A stretch of 64,000 nt of DNA from Peromyscus leucopus (GCF_004664715.2 NC_051082.1:4727078-4791077), one strand, 5' to 3'. Positions 21,901 through 33,048 are shown, counted from the stretch's first letter. Translations and numbers: made by a program. Notes: generated by a model not told the origin, from the letters alone.

Positions 21901-22040
21901 CTTGCAGGATGGTGGCTAAACAGGGGCACCTGACACTTCACGGGCTCTCAGGGTCGAGGGAGGAATTTCTGGGTGGTTCTGCAGCGTGAGTCTCCCAGGC
22001 AAAGGCAGCCATCCAAGTCTGTGATTTGAGAAGGACCTCA
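18960..22040. other. Intergenic block, mostly unique
   Basis: No gene or young SINE recognised. It holds a GA-rich simple repeat (19496-19582) and otherwise ordinary sequence; short ORFs here have no recognisable protein similarity. Confidence 0.6.
19496..19582. repeat. (GGGAGA/GGAGGA)n polypurine repeat
   Basis: About 85 bp of imperfect purine-only units, strand-asymmetric. Confidence 0.9.
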
Positions 22041-22137
22041 ACTTTTTTTTCTTTTTCTTTTTTTTTTTAATGCACAATTTTAGAACACGGTGATTTCTTT
22101 TCTTTTTTCTTTTTCTTTTCTTCTCCCCCCCCCCCCG
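22041..22137. repeat. T-rich/CT low-complexity with poly-C
   Basis: Long T and TTTTC runs, then about 12 C at 22127-22138, at the tail side of an antisense B2; partly its A-rich tail. Confidence 0.85.
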
Positions 22138-22318
22138 ATTTATTTGTTTATTATGTATACAGTGTTCTGCCTGCATGTTTGCCTGCATGCCAGAAGAGGG
22201 CACCAGATCTCATTACAGATGGTTGTGAGCCACCATGTGGTTGCTGGGAATTGGACTCAGGACCTCTGGAAGAACAGCCAGTCAGTGCTTTTGATCTCTA
22301 AGCCATCTCTCCAGTCTG
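22138..22318 (-). repeat. SINE B2, antisense
   Basis: 'gatggttgtgagccaccatg', 'ctcaggacctctggaagaac' and 'ctaagccatctctccag' in order, with the tail (tttatttgttt) on the left. Confidence 0.92.
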
Positions 22319-23138
22319 GATCTCAACTTTCTCAACCAATAAAATTGGGTTTTCACTGAAGTGGCCAGGAAGATGGACCACAGCGTTGACACCAGGAAGG
22401 CTAGCTCTTTCAGGGTGATGCCATCACGGTTCTGTGCTCCGAGGTGCTCTGGATTTCTGCCTTCAGATCTCACCAGGAAACACATTTGGCTGTCAACAGT
22501 GGGGATAATTGTCTTGCCTCCAAATTCCGTAAAGGATTTCCTTTAGTTAATTGGGGTGATTTTTCTCCCACAAGGGACTTACTGCTTCTGCCTCAAGACT
22601 CATGCACTGGGCACAGCCTGCACACAACTCACACACATGGCCTCTGAGTCTATGAGACAAGAGTGTGACCATCACTGAATTCATCTTCTATTCTCTCTCT
22701 GCCTCTCTCTCTCAAGTGTATTTTCTATCGGTATTCATCAGAGCAATGAATCATAACTTCCTTTTCAACAGTTTGAATGAGATGCCAGCATTAAAAACAC
22801 TTCAAGTTGGGGGTGCCGGCTTTCCTTGGAGAACCTGAGAACTCTGTCCCAGGAGGCCCACGAGGCCTTGACACAGCCGCCAGCTGGGACTAGGCACAGC
22901 TGTCCCCCCAACCCCAAACAGAGAGGCGATAACATGCCCTACCACTCCTTATTGCCCAACCCCCAAGTCCTAGGTCTTCCCATGCATTTGCACGTGGCTC
23001 TTTCCGGCCATTAGTAGGCTTCTTATACTAAAGACAAGAGTAAATGTGTGTGTGCACACTTGTATTCTCGCTGTCACACGAAAGCCTGAGAAAAGTTCAC
23101 CGGATGTGAATAAAAGCTCTTTAAAATTCTTTTAACAT

Positions 23139-23282
23139 GCCGGGCGGTGGTGGCGGCGGCGGCGCACGCCTTTAATCCCAGCACTTGGGAGGCAGAGCCA
23201 GGCGGATCTCTGTGAGTTCCAGGCCAGCCAGAGCTATATAGAGAAACCCTGTCTCAAACAAACAACACACACACACACACAA
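23139..23282 (+). repeat. SINE B1 with internal GGC expansion
   Basis: gccgggcggtggtggcggcg is expanded by three extra GGC units before cgcacgcctttaatcccag; ends 'aaccctgtctc' and a (CA)n tail. Confidence 0.92.
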
Positions 23283-23455
23283 TTCGTTTAACATTCATTT
23301 GCTTTATTTGTGTGTATGTGGTAGGAGTGTGATAGTTGAGGAAAATAAAATTTTTTTTAAGTATGGTCCACTAAAATAGAAAGTGGGGACCAAAGAGAGC
23401 ACAGGAAACAGCCTCGGCTGGCATTCTTGCTCTTTTTATATCTGAAATACATAGA

Positions 23456-23652
23456 GCAGCAGTTCTCAACCTGTGAATCATGACCCTTTGGGAGTTGAAT
23501 ATCAGATAATCCTGCACATCAGACCTTGACAATTCATAACAGTAGCAAAATTAATTATGAAGTAACAATAAAATAATTTTATGGTTGGGGGTCACCACAA
23601 CATGAGGAACCATATTAAAGGGTCACAGCATCAGGAAGGTTGAGAAACTCTG
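23456..23652 (+). repeat. URR1-type rodent hAT DNA transposon (near full length)
   Basis: Begins cagcagttctcaacctgtg and ends aggttgagaaactctg, which are imperfect terminal inverted repeats. Inside are 'aattcataacagtagcaaaa' and 'ttatggttgggggtcaccac', diagnostic of the rodent URR1 non-autonomous family. About 195 bp; flanks acatagag and atgtagat could be a decayed 8-bp target duplication. Confidence 0.85.
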
Positions 23653-23935
23653 ATGTAGATAATGTTGTAACCCATGGGCCAGTAGAGACAGGTGTATCTT
23701 AAAAAAGAAATCTATCTTCCTGCCAGGAGCCGGTTCTCTAATATCACTGACTGATTTTTGGGGGCTCCTCCTTTGTTCATGAAGGTCCTTTAATAGTTCA
23801 CTGCTCAACTGACCATTTGAACAGGTACTTTCACTGTGAGTCGTAGCTGATCTCTCAAATGCCACACAACCTTTAGCAGGATTTAAAGAACTGTGTAGAA
23901 CTCTTTCTCAAGCCTTATAGCTCTTTCTTGGTCTG

Positions 23936-24118
23936 ACAGTGCTCCCCTGTAACAAAGAGTCCCCTCTGAGAGTGCTCCCCTGTAACAAAGAGTCCCCTCT
24001 GAGAGTGCTCCCCTGTAACAGAGTCCCCTCTGAGAGTGCTCCCCTGTAACAAAGAGTCCCCTCTGAGAGTGCTCCCTGTACAGATCCTCTCGTGCTCCCT
24101 GAACAAAGGTCCTAGGCT
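23936..24118. repeat. 33-bp tandem repeat (minisatellite)
   Basis: Four clear copies of a 33-bp unit beginning agtgctcccctgtaacaaag, the third 2 bp short, then a ragged tail (24068-24115) that looks like further copies with bases missing. 33 is divisible by 3, so an 11-residue repeat appears in the minus-strand translation; not evidence of coding. Confidence 0.93.
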
Positions 24119-24119
24119 G

Positions 24120-24930
24120 GCTGTCTCCATCCTTTTGCATGTGTCTCCAAAGTGAAGGTAGACAGCAGCATGGGAACTGTTTGGATGTAGTACTTGGCAG
24201 CCTCCTCCTTGGTGCAAAGTGGCAGTCCCCCGGGCTGTTTGTTTTAGAAGTGGTAATGTCTCATTGTAACAAATTATACTTAAAAATCATTTAGTGTGAA
24301 ATTGCAGATTAATCCCACAGGGACCGGGTCTTAACAATCCCCCAGCCCTTTGGAGCATACAGATGGTGAATCTGGAGTTTACAATGGGAACAATCGCTGA
24401 TTACATGCACGGGTGTAACGGACTAAAAAGACCTCCCCATCTCAGGCTGGAGAATGCGGTGGAGGTCCTAGTGCCTGACCTGTTCGGGACACTCCAGTCC
24501 CTAAGAATGTCGGCTTCGTCTCCAACTACTGCACGTACGCTTCTCCAGCCATTCTGTGTGCTCTGAAATCTCTCAAGTGAGTGTGTGGAAAGCGTTCTGT
24601 TCTCTGGGTGTGCTCAGCTGTAACTCTTCAGAGTGCATCAGAATGTTTAAGCAGTGTCGTGGAGAAGCCTGTCGTGAGAATGTGGTAGATAAGTCCGCTG
24701 AGAGCCCCTGGTGCACTCTGTAGATGGAGGTGGGGTTGTCGTTGCCTCAGAAATTAATCGGTGTCTGATCTAAAGAAGACTCTTGAGGACGATGACCTGA
24801 TTTTGAGACTGCTCAACCAGCTGAGCCCCCCAGCTGAAAAGTCCTGATGTTGCCAATGAGCATGGCGCACTTGGACACAGTCTTGATTGAATATAGATCA
24901 TCTTAGAGTCAGCTGGAATTTCAATAAATT
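24120..24930. other. Unique intergenic stretch
   Basis: No gene, repeat family or strong motif cluster recognised. Confidence 0.5.
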
Positions 24931-24937
24931 ACAGCAG

Positions 24938-25062
24938 GCGGGGTTCAGTGTCCACCACCCATCTGTAACTCTAGTCCCAGGAGAATTGACGCTCTCTTCT
25001 GACCTCAGGCTCAGACATATGCGCAGGCAAAACATCCGTACACATAAAATAATTCACTGAAA
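24938..25062 (+). repeat. SINE B2 fragment (3' half)
   Basis: 'cccatctgtaactctagtcc', 'ctctcttctgacctcaggc' and 'acacataaaataatt' mark the B2 right half and tail; the head is missing. Confidence 0.75.
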
Positions 25063-25214
25063 TGCCTGAAGTGGGACCAGGAAGCCGGATGCTCATCCTT
25101 GTGAAGGACTAAGAGGGTGCCCTGCCTAGGATTCTCTCAACTGGGAACTCCAGTTGACTATAAGGTGATTAATCAAGGTTTGGTGTCCAAGCATGCCACA
25201 CTCATTTTCAACAT

Positions 25215-25302
25215 CGGAAATGCCAAGGCATTTACAGTTGCACCCGGGTCCTCTGGAAGAGCAGCCAGTGCTCTTAACTACTTAGATATCTCTCCAGCCC
25301 CA
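25215..25302 (-). repeat. SINE B2 fragment, antisense (head only)
   Basis: 'gggtcctctggaagagcagc' followed by cagtgctcttaac and 'tctctccagcccc'. Confidence 0.8.
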
Positions 25303-25854
25303 GCAAGCATTTTCCTTCCAAGCGGTAGAAACAGTACCCTCTGTTGGAAATGGGCTGCTTCCTACCTGTTCTCAAGGACACAAAGTTTTAACCCTTTGGG
25401 GGCTTGCTGTTTTCCCTCTCCCTGTCACAGGGTTAGGGGATCAGCCTGGCATAGGGTGGAGAGTTTCAGAGGACATGCAAACAAGCTGGAGTCTGAGATC
25501 TGGGGGCCCTCTTCATCCCCGGAGTTCACTTTCAACACGGTTAAACAGCACACGACAGTTTGCCAATACAACATTCCTGCTGCTTATCCCTGAAGCCAGG
25601 GATTTGGGACAGTGTTGGGCTAGCTCAGGAATAACGGCAGTATCCCTTCTCCTGGACCAATTAATTACCTCCCCAGAAGGGGCTTATAGCCCTGTCTGGA
25701 AGAGACGCCTATAACTGTCTCAGGCTAATGCCAGCAGTGCCCTGCAAACGGTGCCCAGATGATGTCTCATTCAGAGTAGTCGGCAAAGCCTTTGCCTCAG
25801 AAACCAATGACACAGTAACCTTGATTATGGCCAGATCCATTCCTTGGATAGTCT

Positions 25855-26042
25855 TTAAAAAAAAATGTATTTTGTGTGTATGTGTGTGCCATAGCACATG
25901 TGTGGATGTTGGGGCGGGCGGGCGGGGGTGGGGGGAGTCAGTTCTCTCAGTTCTCTCACTCACCAAGTAGGTCCTGGGACTGAACTCAGGTTGCTGGGCT
26001 TGGCTGCAAGCACCTTTACCCCATGAGCCATCTTGGCTGCCC
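25855..26042 (-). repeat. SINE B3-like, antisense
   Basis: Poly-A-like left end, 'gtgtgccatagcacatgtg', a GGGC expansion at 25912-25927, 'gctgcaagcacctttacccc' and 'gagccatcttggctgccc'. Confidence 0.75.
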
Positions 26043-26244
26043 TGGAAAGTCTATTTCTATCCAGTTTGAAATAGGCATTGAAGTGTCAAATGCAAACTTT
26101 ATAATCTGTCGATGCACCGTTTAAAACAGGAAGAGATAGCCAGAGGCGGTCAAACTCGGGTTATACCTCAAAGTATTAAGTAAATATCCACGGGTCTACA
26201 CAGACAAAAATGAAAAGAAATACTCCTTAGAAAAGAATTTCAAG

Positions 26245-26350
26245 CTGGGCAGTGGTGGCAATGTGATTTCTGTGAGTCCAAGGCCAGCCTGGTCTATAGA
26301 GCAAGTTCCAGGACATCCAGAGCTGTTTCACAGAGAAACCTTGCCTCAAC
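26245..26350 (+). repeat. SINE B1, internally deleted
   Basis: 'gctgggcagtggtggca' jumps to 'tctgtgagtccaaggccagc', skipping the 'taatcccagcactc' part; ends 'cagagaaaccttgcctcaac'. Confidence 0.85.
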
Positions 26351-26949
26351 ACCCGCCCCCCGCCCCAATTCAAGTAATAGCGCTGGACACTCCTTCCTGT
26401 AGGGCCTGGGTCGGGGAGAATCTGCCTCAGCTGCACATTTTCTCTCGGATAGGTCCTGGGGCTCATTTCTAAAGATACTATCAAGAAAACAACTTTATGG
26501 GACAGTGGCCAAACACCCATTATGATGGGGCCAGAGTCACCTGAGGTCCCTGGGGCTCTCTTATACCTCTGAAGTTTTTGTATTTGTTAATTCTTAAAAC
26601 GGAATCTTGCTAAGTAGCCCAGGCTAGCCTGGCACCTCTGATCCTCCGGCCTCAGTCTCTTGAGTGCCGCACAGACCTTGTCCGGTTCTTGTGAGACTCT
26701 CAAGGTGAGATAGTGAGGAGGTGGAGGAGGCTCTTTGCCCAGATCCCCAACCCCAGTGTGCTCCTGGAAGAGACCTCAGCATTCCACCCTGCAGAGGGCT
26801 TGTCCTTCAACACTAAGGCCGTGGAAAAAAGAATGAGTAATAACCCCGCCTCAGCCTCAGAGGGTACAGGCCAACTGTCAACTATGAGCAAGGTGCTCCT
26901 TGGATCTTGTAGCAGGAAGAGGATATTGGTGGGAAGGGGCGGAGTTGAG

Positions 26950-27060
26950 ATAACTGCCTGTATCCCCAGCACTCAGGAGGCAGAGGCAGGAGGGCGCTGC
27001 AGGCTTGAGGCCAGTGTGGGCTACAGAGTGGGACCCTGTTTCAGAATCTCAAAAACTAAA
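26950..27060 (+). repeat. B1-like SINE, diverged
   Basis: 'ccccagcactcaggaggcag', 'cttgaggccagtgtgggcta' and 'gggaccctgtttcaga'. Confidence 0.75.
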
Positions 27061-27149
27061 ATGGGGTGTACCAATACTGGCTTCTTAGCTGAGCACAAAA
27101 CACATCATGTAAAGCCCGTGATAATGGGTGGGTGGAGATCCCTGGAAAC

Positions 27150-27700
27150 TCAATGCTAGCTTTGCAGCTGGTTGTATTCCAAAGTTATTGCAAAACAAAG
27201 TTGACTGAAAAATCAAAGAATAGACCCAATACAAACCCAAAGGAATGGAAAGCGGGAACCTGAACAGACACCTGTCCATGCACACAGTGATATTCCAAAC
27301 AGCCCAGAGGTGAGGAGACCTAGGTATCTATGGGCAGATGGATGAATAAACAAGATGTAACATGTCATATGCACTGTGGAATATTCTTTAGCCTTGAAAA
27401 GGAAAGAAATCTTTGTAACACGTGGCAACATGAATACCCCTTGAGGATGCCGTGTTCACTGTAGTAAGCCAGCCACAAACATAAACTCCGTCGGTACCAG
27501 TGACATGGGGTTCCTATAATCGAGGTCATTGAGACAGGAAATGGAGTGGTGGCTTCTGAAGGTCATGGGAAGGGACAAGAGGGATTTTCCTGTAGGTTAG
27601 AATGATGTTTCAGACTTATAAGTTGAGCTCACTCTGCTGCTCCACTGAACATGAAAGTGTGTAACATTCCTGAACCACACACTTAAAAATGATGAAGGTG
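27150..27700 (+). repeat. L1M-type LINE 3' end fragment
   Basis: 'atattctttagccttgaaaa' followed by ggaaagaaatc, 'taagccagccacaaaca', 'gagacaggaaatggagtgg' and 'acacacttaaaaatgatgaa' in order match the 3' region of old mammalian L1 in the orientation 'tggaatattattcagcc...cacttaaaaatgg', which is the sense orientation of the L1 message. Confidence 0.75.
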
Positions 27701-27709
27701 TGAGGCGAG

Positions 27710-28106
27710 GCATGTCAGAGCAGGGCTATGACACTAGCACTCAGGAGGCTGAGGCAGGAGGATGACAACTTCAAAACCAGCCTATATTATATCAAATCCC
27801 ATTTTTTTTTTGTTTTTTGTTTTTTGAAAGAGGGTTTTCTCTGTATAGTTTTTGGTGCCTGTCCTGGATCTCGCTTTGTAGACCAGGCTGGCCTCAAACT
27901 CATAGAGATCATATCTCATTTTTAAAGATGGTAAATTTGGGAGTTTTCCCACTACAATAATTTTTTTCAAGGCAGGGTTTCTCTGTGTAGCCCTGGCTGT
28001 CCTGGAACTCTCTATGTAGACAAGGCTGGCCTTCGACTCAAAGATCCACCAGCCTATGCCTCCCAAGCGCTGGGATTAAAGGCGTGCGCCATCACCACTC
28101 AGCCTA
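27710..28106 (-). repeat. Nested B1 cluster
   Basis: A sense B1 head (27715-27785) is interrupted by an antisense B1 (27797-27915: 'gttttctctgtatag', 'ccaggctggcctcaaactc') followed by a second antisense B1 (27962-28106: 'ggcagggtttctctgtgtag' to 'gcgccatcaccactcagcc'). Confidence 0.88.
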
Positions 28107-28109
28107 ATT

Positions 28110-29160
28110 TTTGTTTTTTTAAAGTAAATGATATAACAATTGTAGTGTTTGCTCACAGGGGGAAAAGGTGTCCTGGGGGGCAGACTCAGAGTTGACCATA
28201 CCACTTCCTCTTCTCTATTCCTGGGGTGCTGCTGATGAACCCAGAGCCTCACATTGGCTCGTATCTTCCCACTGCTCTCCACGCTCAGCCCTCGGGCGGT
28301 TTTTTAACTGACATTACTAAGTGTGTATATCTCCCGGGCAGGTGATGACATGACGCCCGTGTACAGCGATCAGGTCGGGGCAGTTGGTGGCTCCACCTCC
28401 CTAACCAAGTCAGAGCTTTCAACGACACTCCGCTCATTAGTCAGGAGTCTCCACGGTGCAGACACCATCTGGCTGTGTGCATCTGGTGCAGCAGGGTGCC
28501 GGAGGCTGAGGGGTACACACCTTGTGGGCTGACTCCAGAGCTCTGCAAGCCAGAAGACTTCCTACTTCCTTACTTAATAACTGGAGTCACAAGGGCTTGC
28601 GCGGCTTGAGTGACCCACACTTTGTTGCCGGGCCTCCCTCAGTGACCCCTGCCAAGATCCCTGTCCCAGTTCGTCTGTCAGAGAAAAAAATGAAGGGACT
28701 TGAGGAGCCCTCATCCCTCTAATTGGGTCTGGTGGCTGGAGCCAGGCCTCGTTATTTTTAATTGGGGCCCATCGTCCTGGAAGAAAATAACATGCAGATC
28801 ATGCCTGGATATTCGCTGTTGGCAAGTTCATAGGGAAATGGCAGTTGGGGACTTCCAAGAACTCACACCGTTTCCAGGACTTCTCCACGGTCACTCAGAG
28901 GAGTCAGGCTAAAGACAGCCCTGGGGGCCGACCGGCCCGTGTCTGTGTCCTGAGACCTGGGCTTCTAGGCACAGTCGTAGCCATTGTTTTAAGCATCCAC
29001 AAATATCACAACCCTGGGCAGTTGGACAGATTGCTCAATTAAGTATCATTTAGATGTGGCTGTGGGCCTGGCATCGTGGATGAATCAAACTTCCTTGTTG
29101 AGAGGAACCTATTTTCACTAATTAACTTCAAAACATGTGACTCTTCCAGAGCCACAGACT
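28110..29160. other. Unique intergenic block, candidate conserved element
   Basis: No repeat recognised. 28690-28870 combines 'cgttatttttaattggggcc' and 'aaaataacatgcagatcatg', AT-core homeodomain-like words in an otherwise GC-balanced stretch. Confidence 0.4.
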
Positions 29161-29249
29161 CTTGTGATTTTTTTTTTTTTACTGCTCTTCTGGTGGCCCA
29201 ACCAGCAGCGCCTGGCAGAAGTAGGAAATCCAGTTTGGAGAGGCCACAG

Positions 29250-29370
29250 CCATTGTTTATTTATTTGCCTAGAGACAGGGTCTGGCTATGGAGTCCAGGC
29301 TGCTCTCAAGCTCCAGTCCCCTACCTCAGCCTCTCCAGTGTGGCCCCACGTGCGCCACCCTGCTCGGCTT
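29250..29370 (-). repeat. Old B1-like SINE, antisense
   Basis: 'gagacagggtctggctatgg', 'agtccaggctgctctcaagc' and 'acgtgcgccaccctgctcgg'. Confidence 0.65.
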
Positions 29371-29579
29371 TCCCACTAGTAAGAGCTTTGAATTTTCCCT
29401 GATAGTTAAAATATTTATTTATTTCAATGTTTATTTAAAATGTTTAATGAAACTCAATATTAATATTCTGGAATTAAAGTATCTAAGCCATGGAAGAGAG
29501 CAAATAATTTTATGACTAAATATCTAAAAGCTTTATTATAGTATATTATCTAAGTCCTTTTAATAATTGTTTTCTTTAT

Positions 29580-29796
29580 TTAAAAATAATTATTTTATAT
29601 GTTTGGGTATTTTGCCTGTGTGCATGTCTTTGTACCACATGCATGCAGTGCCCCCAGAGGCCAGAAGAGGGCATCAGATTCCTCACAACTGGAATTACAG
29701 ACGGTTGTGAGCCACCATGAGGGTGCTGGGAATCGAACCCAGGTCCTCTGCAAGAGCAGCTGGTGCTCTTAACCACTGAACGGTCTCCAGCCCCTG
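29580..29796 (-). repeat. SINE B2, antisense
   Basis: 'gaggccagaagagggcatca', 'cggttgtgagccaccatgag' and 'gctcttaaccactgaacgg' followed by tctccagcccc; AT-rich tail at left. Confidence 0.92.
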
Positions 29797-29999
29797 ATGC
29801 GTTGTTTGAGTTTTCATGCACATGTGCATTGTATGTTGGACATATCTCCCACACCCTTTCGTCCCCCGCCCATTAGCCCCCTTTGCCTCCTGGACATCTC
29901 ACTGTACTTTCATATCAAATACGCAATGTGATTTTGTGTATCTCTATAAAATGTAGGCCCACAGATGGGAGAAAACATGCAGTTCTGAGACTGGACTAA

Positions 30000-30590
30000 T
30001 TTACATCATGCAATTCTTTCCTAAGTTCAGTTTTCAAAAGACAGCTGTCCTTGCAAAGAGCAGGTGATGTGGAGGAAATCCCATTTTGACCGTGTGCTGT
30101 ATGTCTTCAAACTAACCTCCTTGTTTGTAAGTCCTCTGTCCCCCAGACACACACTGGACCTCCTCTGACAATGTCAAGCCTTCTGAGGTCTTGTGGGACT
30201 AGTGTCCCCTTCGGTGGGAGCTCTGAGTTTGGCCATGAGAGTGGACATGTGAGGAGGGACCCCAAGATCCCCACACACTTTGACAAACATTCAGACACAA
30301 CGCCTGAGCCTCCTTGGCGACAAGGGCCCTTGTTAGAGCACACTGGTGAACGAACTCAAGAAAGGCTTTTTGTCACCTTGCTTCCTCAGGAGACAGAGCT
30401 CAGAACAGACCCTCTAACACCATGGCTGGCTTTTGTCTGTGTTCTTCCTGCTCTGGCATGCAGGGGTGGAGTCAAGGGTGGGGGAGCGAATCCCTCATGA
30501 GCACTGCTCAGCCTCACAGGTCTGTTAACAGCTTCTGTTGAGTGTCCTCGGAGATCTTATCCCCTGGGGACAGGGCAGGTCTGGTGATAC
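30000..30590. other. Unique intergenic stretch
   Basis: Nothing recognisable; a minor ORF at 30171-30500 has no recognisable similarity. Confidence 0.5.
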
Positions 30591-30594
30591 TTCG

Positions 30595-30900
30595 TGGCAC
30601 ATGTACGTGCATAAGTGATGTGTGTATGAATGTGCTCTGTGCATACCACAATGAGTGTGTGGCTCTCAGAGGACAACCTTGGCTGTCTGTCCTTGTCTGG
30701 TGTTGATTGCTATGTGCACCAGGCCAGCTGGCCTGTGAGCTCCCTCGGGTTCTTCTGTCTGTGCCTCCAGTCTCCCTGAAGGAACACGGGTATTACAGAT
30801 ATGTGATACCACACCCAGCTTTACAGTGTCTGGGGATTTGAACTCAGTTCCTCACACTTGCATGCAGCCCTTTATCCAGTGAGCCATCTACCCAGCCTGT
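30595..30900 (-). repeat. SINE B4-like composite, antisense
   Basis: 'gtgtgtggctctcagaggac', 'ccttgtctggtgttgattgc', 'gggtattacagatatgtgat' and 'cagtgagccatctacccag' in order fit antisense B4/B3 structure. Confidence 0.75.
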
Positions 30901-31169
30901 GAAAATTCCTTAAATAACAGTTATCGTACAGGGAGAGCTTAGACATCACTCCCTTACTAGTTTTCTCTCCTTTGGCTTCAGTTACCCATAGTCAACCTCT
31001 GTTTGAAAATATCTAATGGAACATTCCAGAAATAAACAGTCCATCATTTTAAAGTAACTTATTACACTATATTATGCTAGCGGCTCTTAGTGATTTTTTT
31101 CCCTTCAGTGTGTGCTAGATGTGGTTGCTAAAAATAAGCCCCATGTATCTCATGATCTGAAATTTTTTC

Positions 31170-31615
31170 CTTGTGGTGGTTTCAACAAGAACGGCCCCCA
31201 CAGACTCATAGATTTGAATTCTTAGTCATCAGGGAGCAGCACTACTTGAGAGGGATTAGGAGGTGTGGCCTTACTGGAGGAAGTGTGTCACTGGGGGTGG
31301 GATTTGGGGTTTCCAATGCTCAAGCCAAGCCCATCTCTCCCTCTCCCTCTCTCCCTCTCTCCCTCCCTCCCTTCCTCCCTCCCTCCCTCTCTCTCTCCCT
31401 CCCTTCCTCTCCCTCCCTCTCTCCCTGCTGATCCAAATGTAGAACTCTCAGCTCCTTCTCCAGCACCACACCTGCCTGCATGCTGCCATGCTTCCCGCCG
31501 TGATGATAATGGACTAAACCTCTGAAATAAGCAATCCTGAATTAAACGCTTTCTTTGATGAGTTGCAAAGGTCATGGCATCTCTTCACAGCAACAGAAGA
31601 GTGACTAAGACAGCT
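31170..31615 (+). repeat. Rodent interspersed repeat (family not assigned) with an embedded pyrimidine repeat
   Basis: 'ggtgtggccttactggagga' followed by agtgtgtcactggggg, 'agaactctcagctccttctc', 'gatgataatggactaaacct' and 'cagcaacagaagagtgacta' form a well-known rodent repeat text, possibly an L1 (Lx-type) 3' end. A (CCCT)n block at 31338-31428 sits inside. Confidence 0.65.
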
Positions 31616-31740
31616 GCTTTGCAGTTGGTCACCTCCAGACTTAGGAACTCAGAGTCCCAAGCCCAGCAGGCACTCAAACACCAGCCTCCTTGCACACCCC
31701 TCCAAAGTACCACAGGCCTTGAGGCTGCTGGTCAGTTCCT

Positions 31741-31817
31741 TACACACACACAACACACACACACACACACACGCACCACACACACGCACACGCACACGCA
31801 CACGCACACGCACACAC
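31741..31817. repeat. (CA)n with CG variants
   Basis: CA repeat with regular cacgcacacg interruptions, alternating purine-pyrimidine over about 70 bp. Confidence 0.95.
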
Positions 31818-31914
31818 CTGATTGCTCGTGACATGAGTTTATGTGTACCATGTGCAGTACCCATGGAGGCCTGAAGAGGGCATGAGATTTCCCCTTGGAG
31901 CTGCAGTTTTCAAG

Positions 31915-32280
31915 GTGCTTTTCTGCTCTTTAAAATTGATACATAATCACAGTATCTTGGAGGTAAGGTACAGTGAAACATTTTAATACTGAGTGCCTTG
32001 TGTAATGATGTCATAATGGTAATGGGCATATTTGTCACCTCAAACGTTTTTTTTTCATTTCTTCCTGCTGAAAACGTTCAAAATTCCTCCTATTAGCTAC
32101 TTTCCAAAGTTCACCGTGCCTGGATGTCAAGGAGCATTGTCTTAAGGTGTTATGGGGACCCCAAAGCTACCCCTCCTACCTAACACCCTGAGCCTCTTGG
32201 CTCCTGTTTCCATCCCTCTCCACACACCTTTCCAAGCCTCCCTAGCCATTCACCTGACCTCTACTTCTGTGAGGGCAACT
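31915..32280 (+). repeat. L1M-type fragment
   Basis: 'aattgatacataatcacagt', 'ctcaaacgtttttttttcat' and 'agcctcttggctcctgtttc' follow the old L1M 3' UTR; cut off by the LTR-like element that follows. Confidence 0.6.
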
Positions 32281-32282
32281 GT

Positions 32283-32787
32283 TGTGGAATATTACTTTAG
32301 CTGGGCAAAGGTGTGTTACATTTGTTTATGCTGCATTTGTTAACGATGTAAGGATGTGTTACATTTGTTTCCCCTTGCCTGCCTAAGGCACCTGACTGGT
32401 CTAATAAAAAGCTGAACAGCCAATAGCTAGGCAGAAAAAGGGATAGGCGGGGCTGGTGGGCGGAGAGAATAAATAGGAGAGAGACATCAAGGCTCAAGGG
32501 AAGAGAAGAAGGAGGAATGAGAGCAGGACGCTGAGAGGAGGAGAGGAGGAGGGAGATGCTCGGGGTCAGGAGACAGGTGGCAGACCTGAGAGGCGGTGAA
32601 AGTAAGATACACAGAAGGAAGAAAAATAAATAAGCCTTGAAGCAAAAGGTAGATAAAGAGAAACAGGTTAAGTTAAAAGAGCGAGCCAGAAAAGAATATA
32701 AGCCAGGCTGAACATTCAAAACTAATAAGTCTCTGTGTCATGATTTGGGAGCTGGTTGGTGGCCTAAAAGAAAAGGCCTGATACAAT
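32283..32787 (+). repeat. Solo-LTR-like element of an endogenous retrovirus class
   Basis: About 500 bp starting tgtggaatattactttag and ending near 'ggcctgataca'. Contains 'aataaaaagctgaacagcc', a TATA-like gagaataaataggag at about 32465-32479, a purine-rich middle and 'ctctgtgtcatgatttggg' near the end, a layout typical of a rodent LTR. No gag, pol or env sequence and no second copy is present, so it is a solo LTR at most. Family not assigned. Confidence 0.6.
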
Positions 32788-32959
32788 CCACGCTTTAGCG
32801 GCCTTTTAAAATCTCATATTTGAAATACCCGCGGCATAGACGCCAGTCCATCCGTGGGATAGAACGGACAGACGGACTTCTCTGAGGAGACACGGGGATA
32901 AGATCTTCCTGTGGTTCAGTGCTGGGCCAACAAAAGTTCTACCATTCCCAGCTGTTGTC

Positions 32960-33048
32960 AAAATGTGGGTTCTGGGGATTGACCTCAGGTTCGCATGCTT
33001 GCAGGGTAAGCAATTGCCTGACTGAGCCACACCCGCAGCCTGTCCTTG
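32960..33048 (-). repeat. SINE B3-like fragment, antisense
   Basis: 'tctggggattgacctcaggt' and 'gactgagccacacccgcagc'. Confidence 0.6.

Noticed and set aside
23936..24118. CRISPR-like repeat array
   Set aside because: Repeats are directly adjacent with no unique spacers, and the genome is mammalian.
23915..24217. Minus-strand 100-codon ORF with an 11-residue repeat
   Set aside because: Explained by the 33-bp tandem repeat; no recognisable protein.
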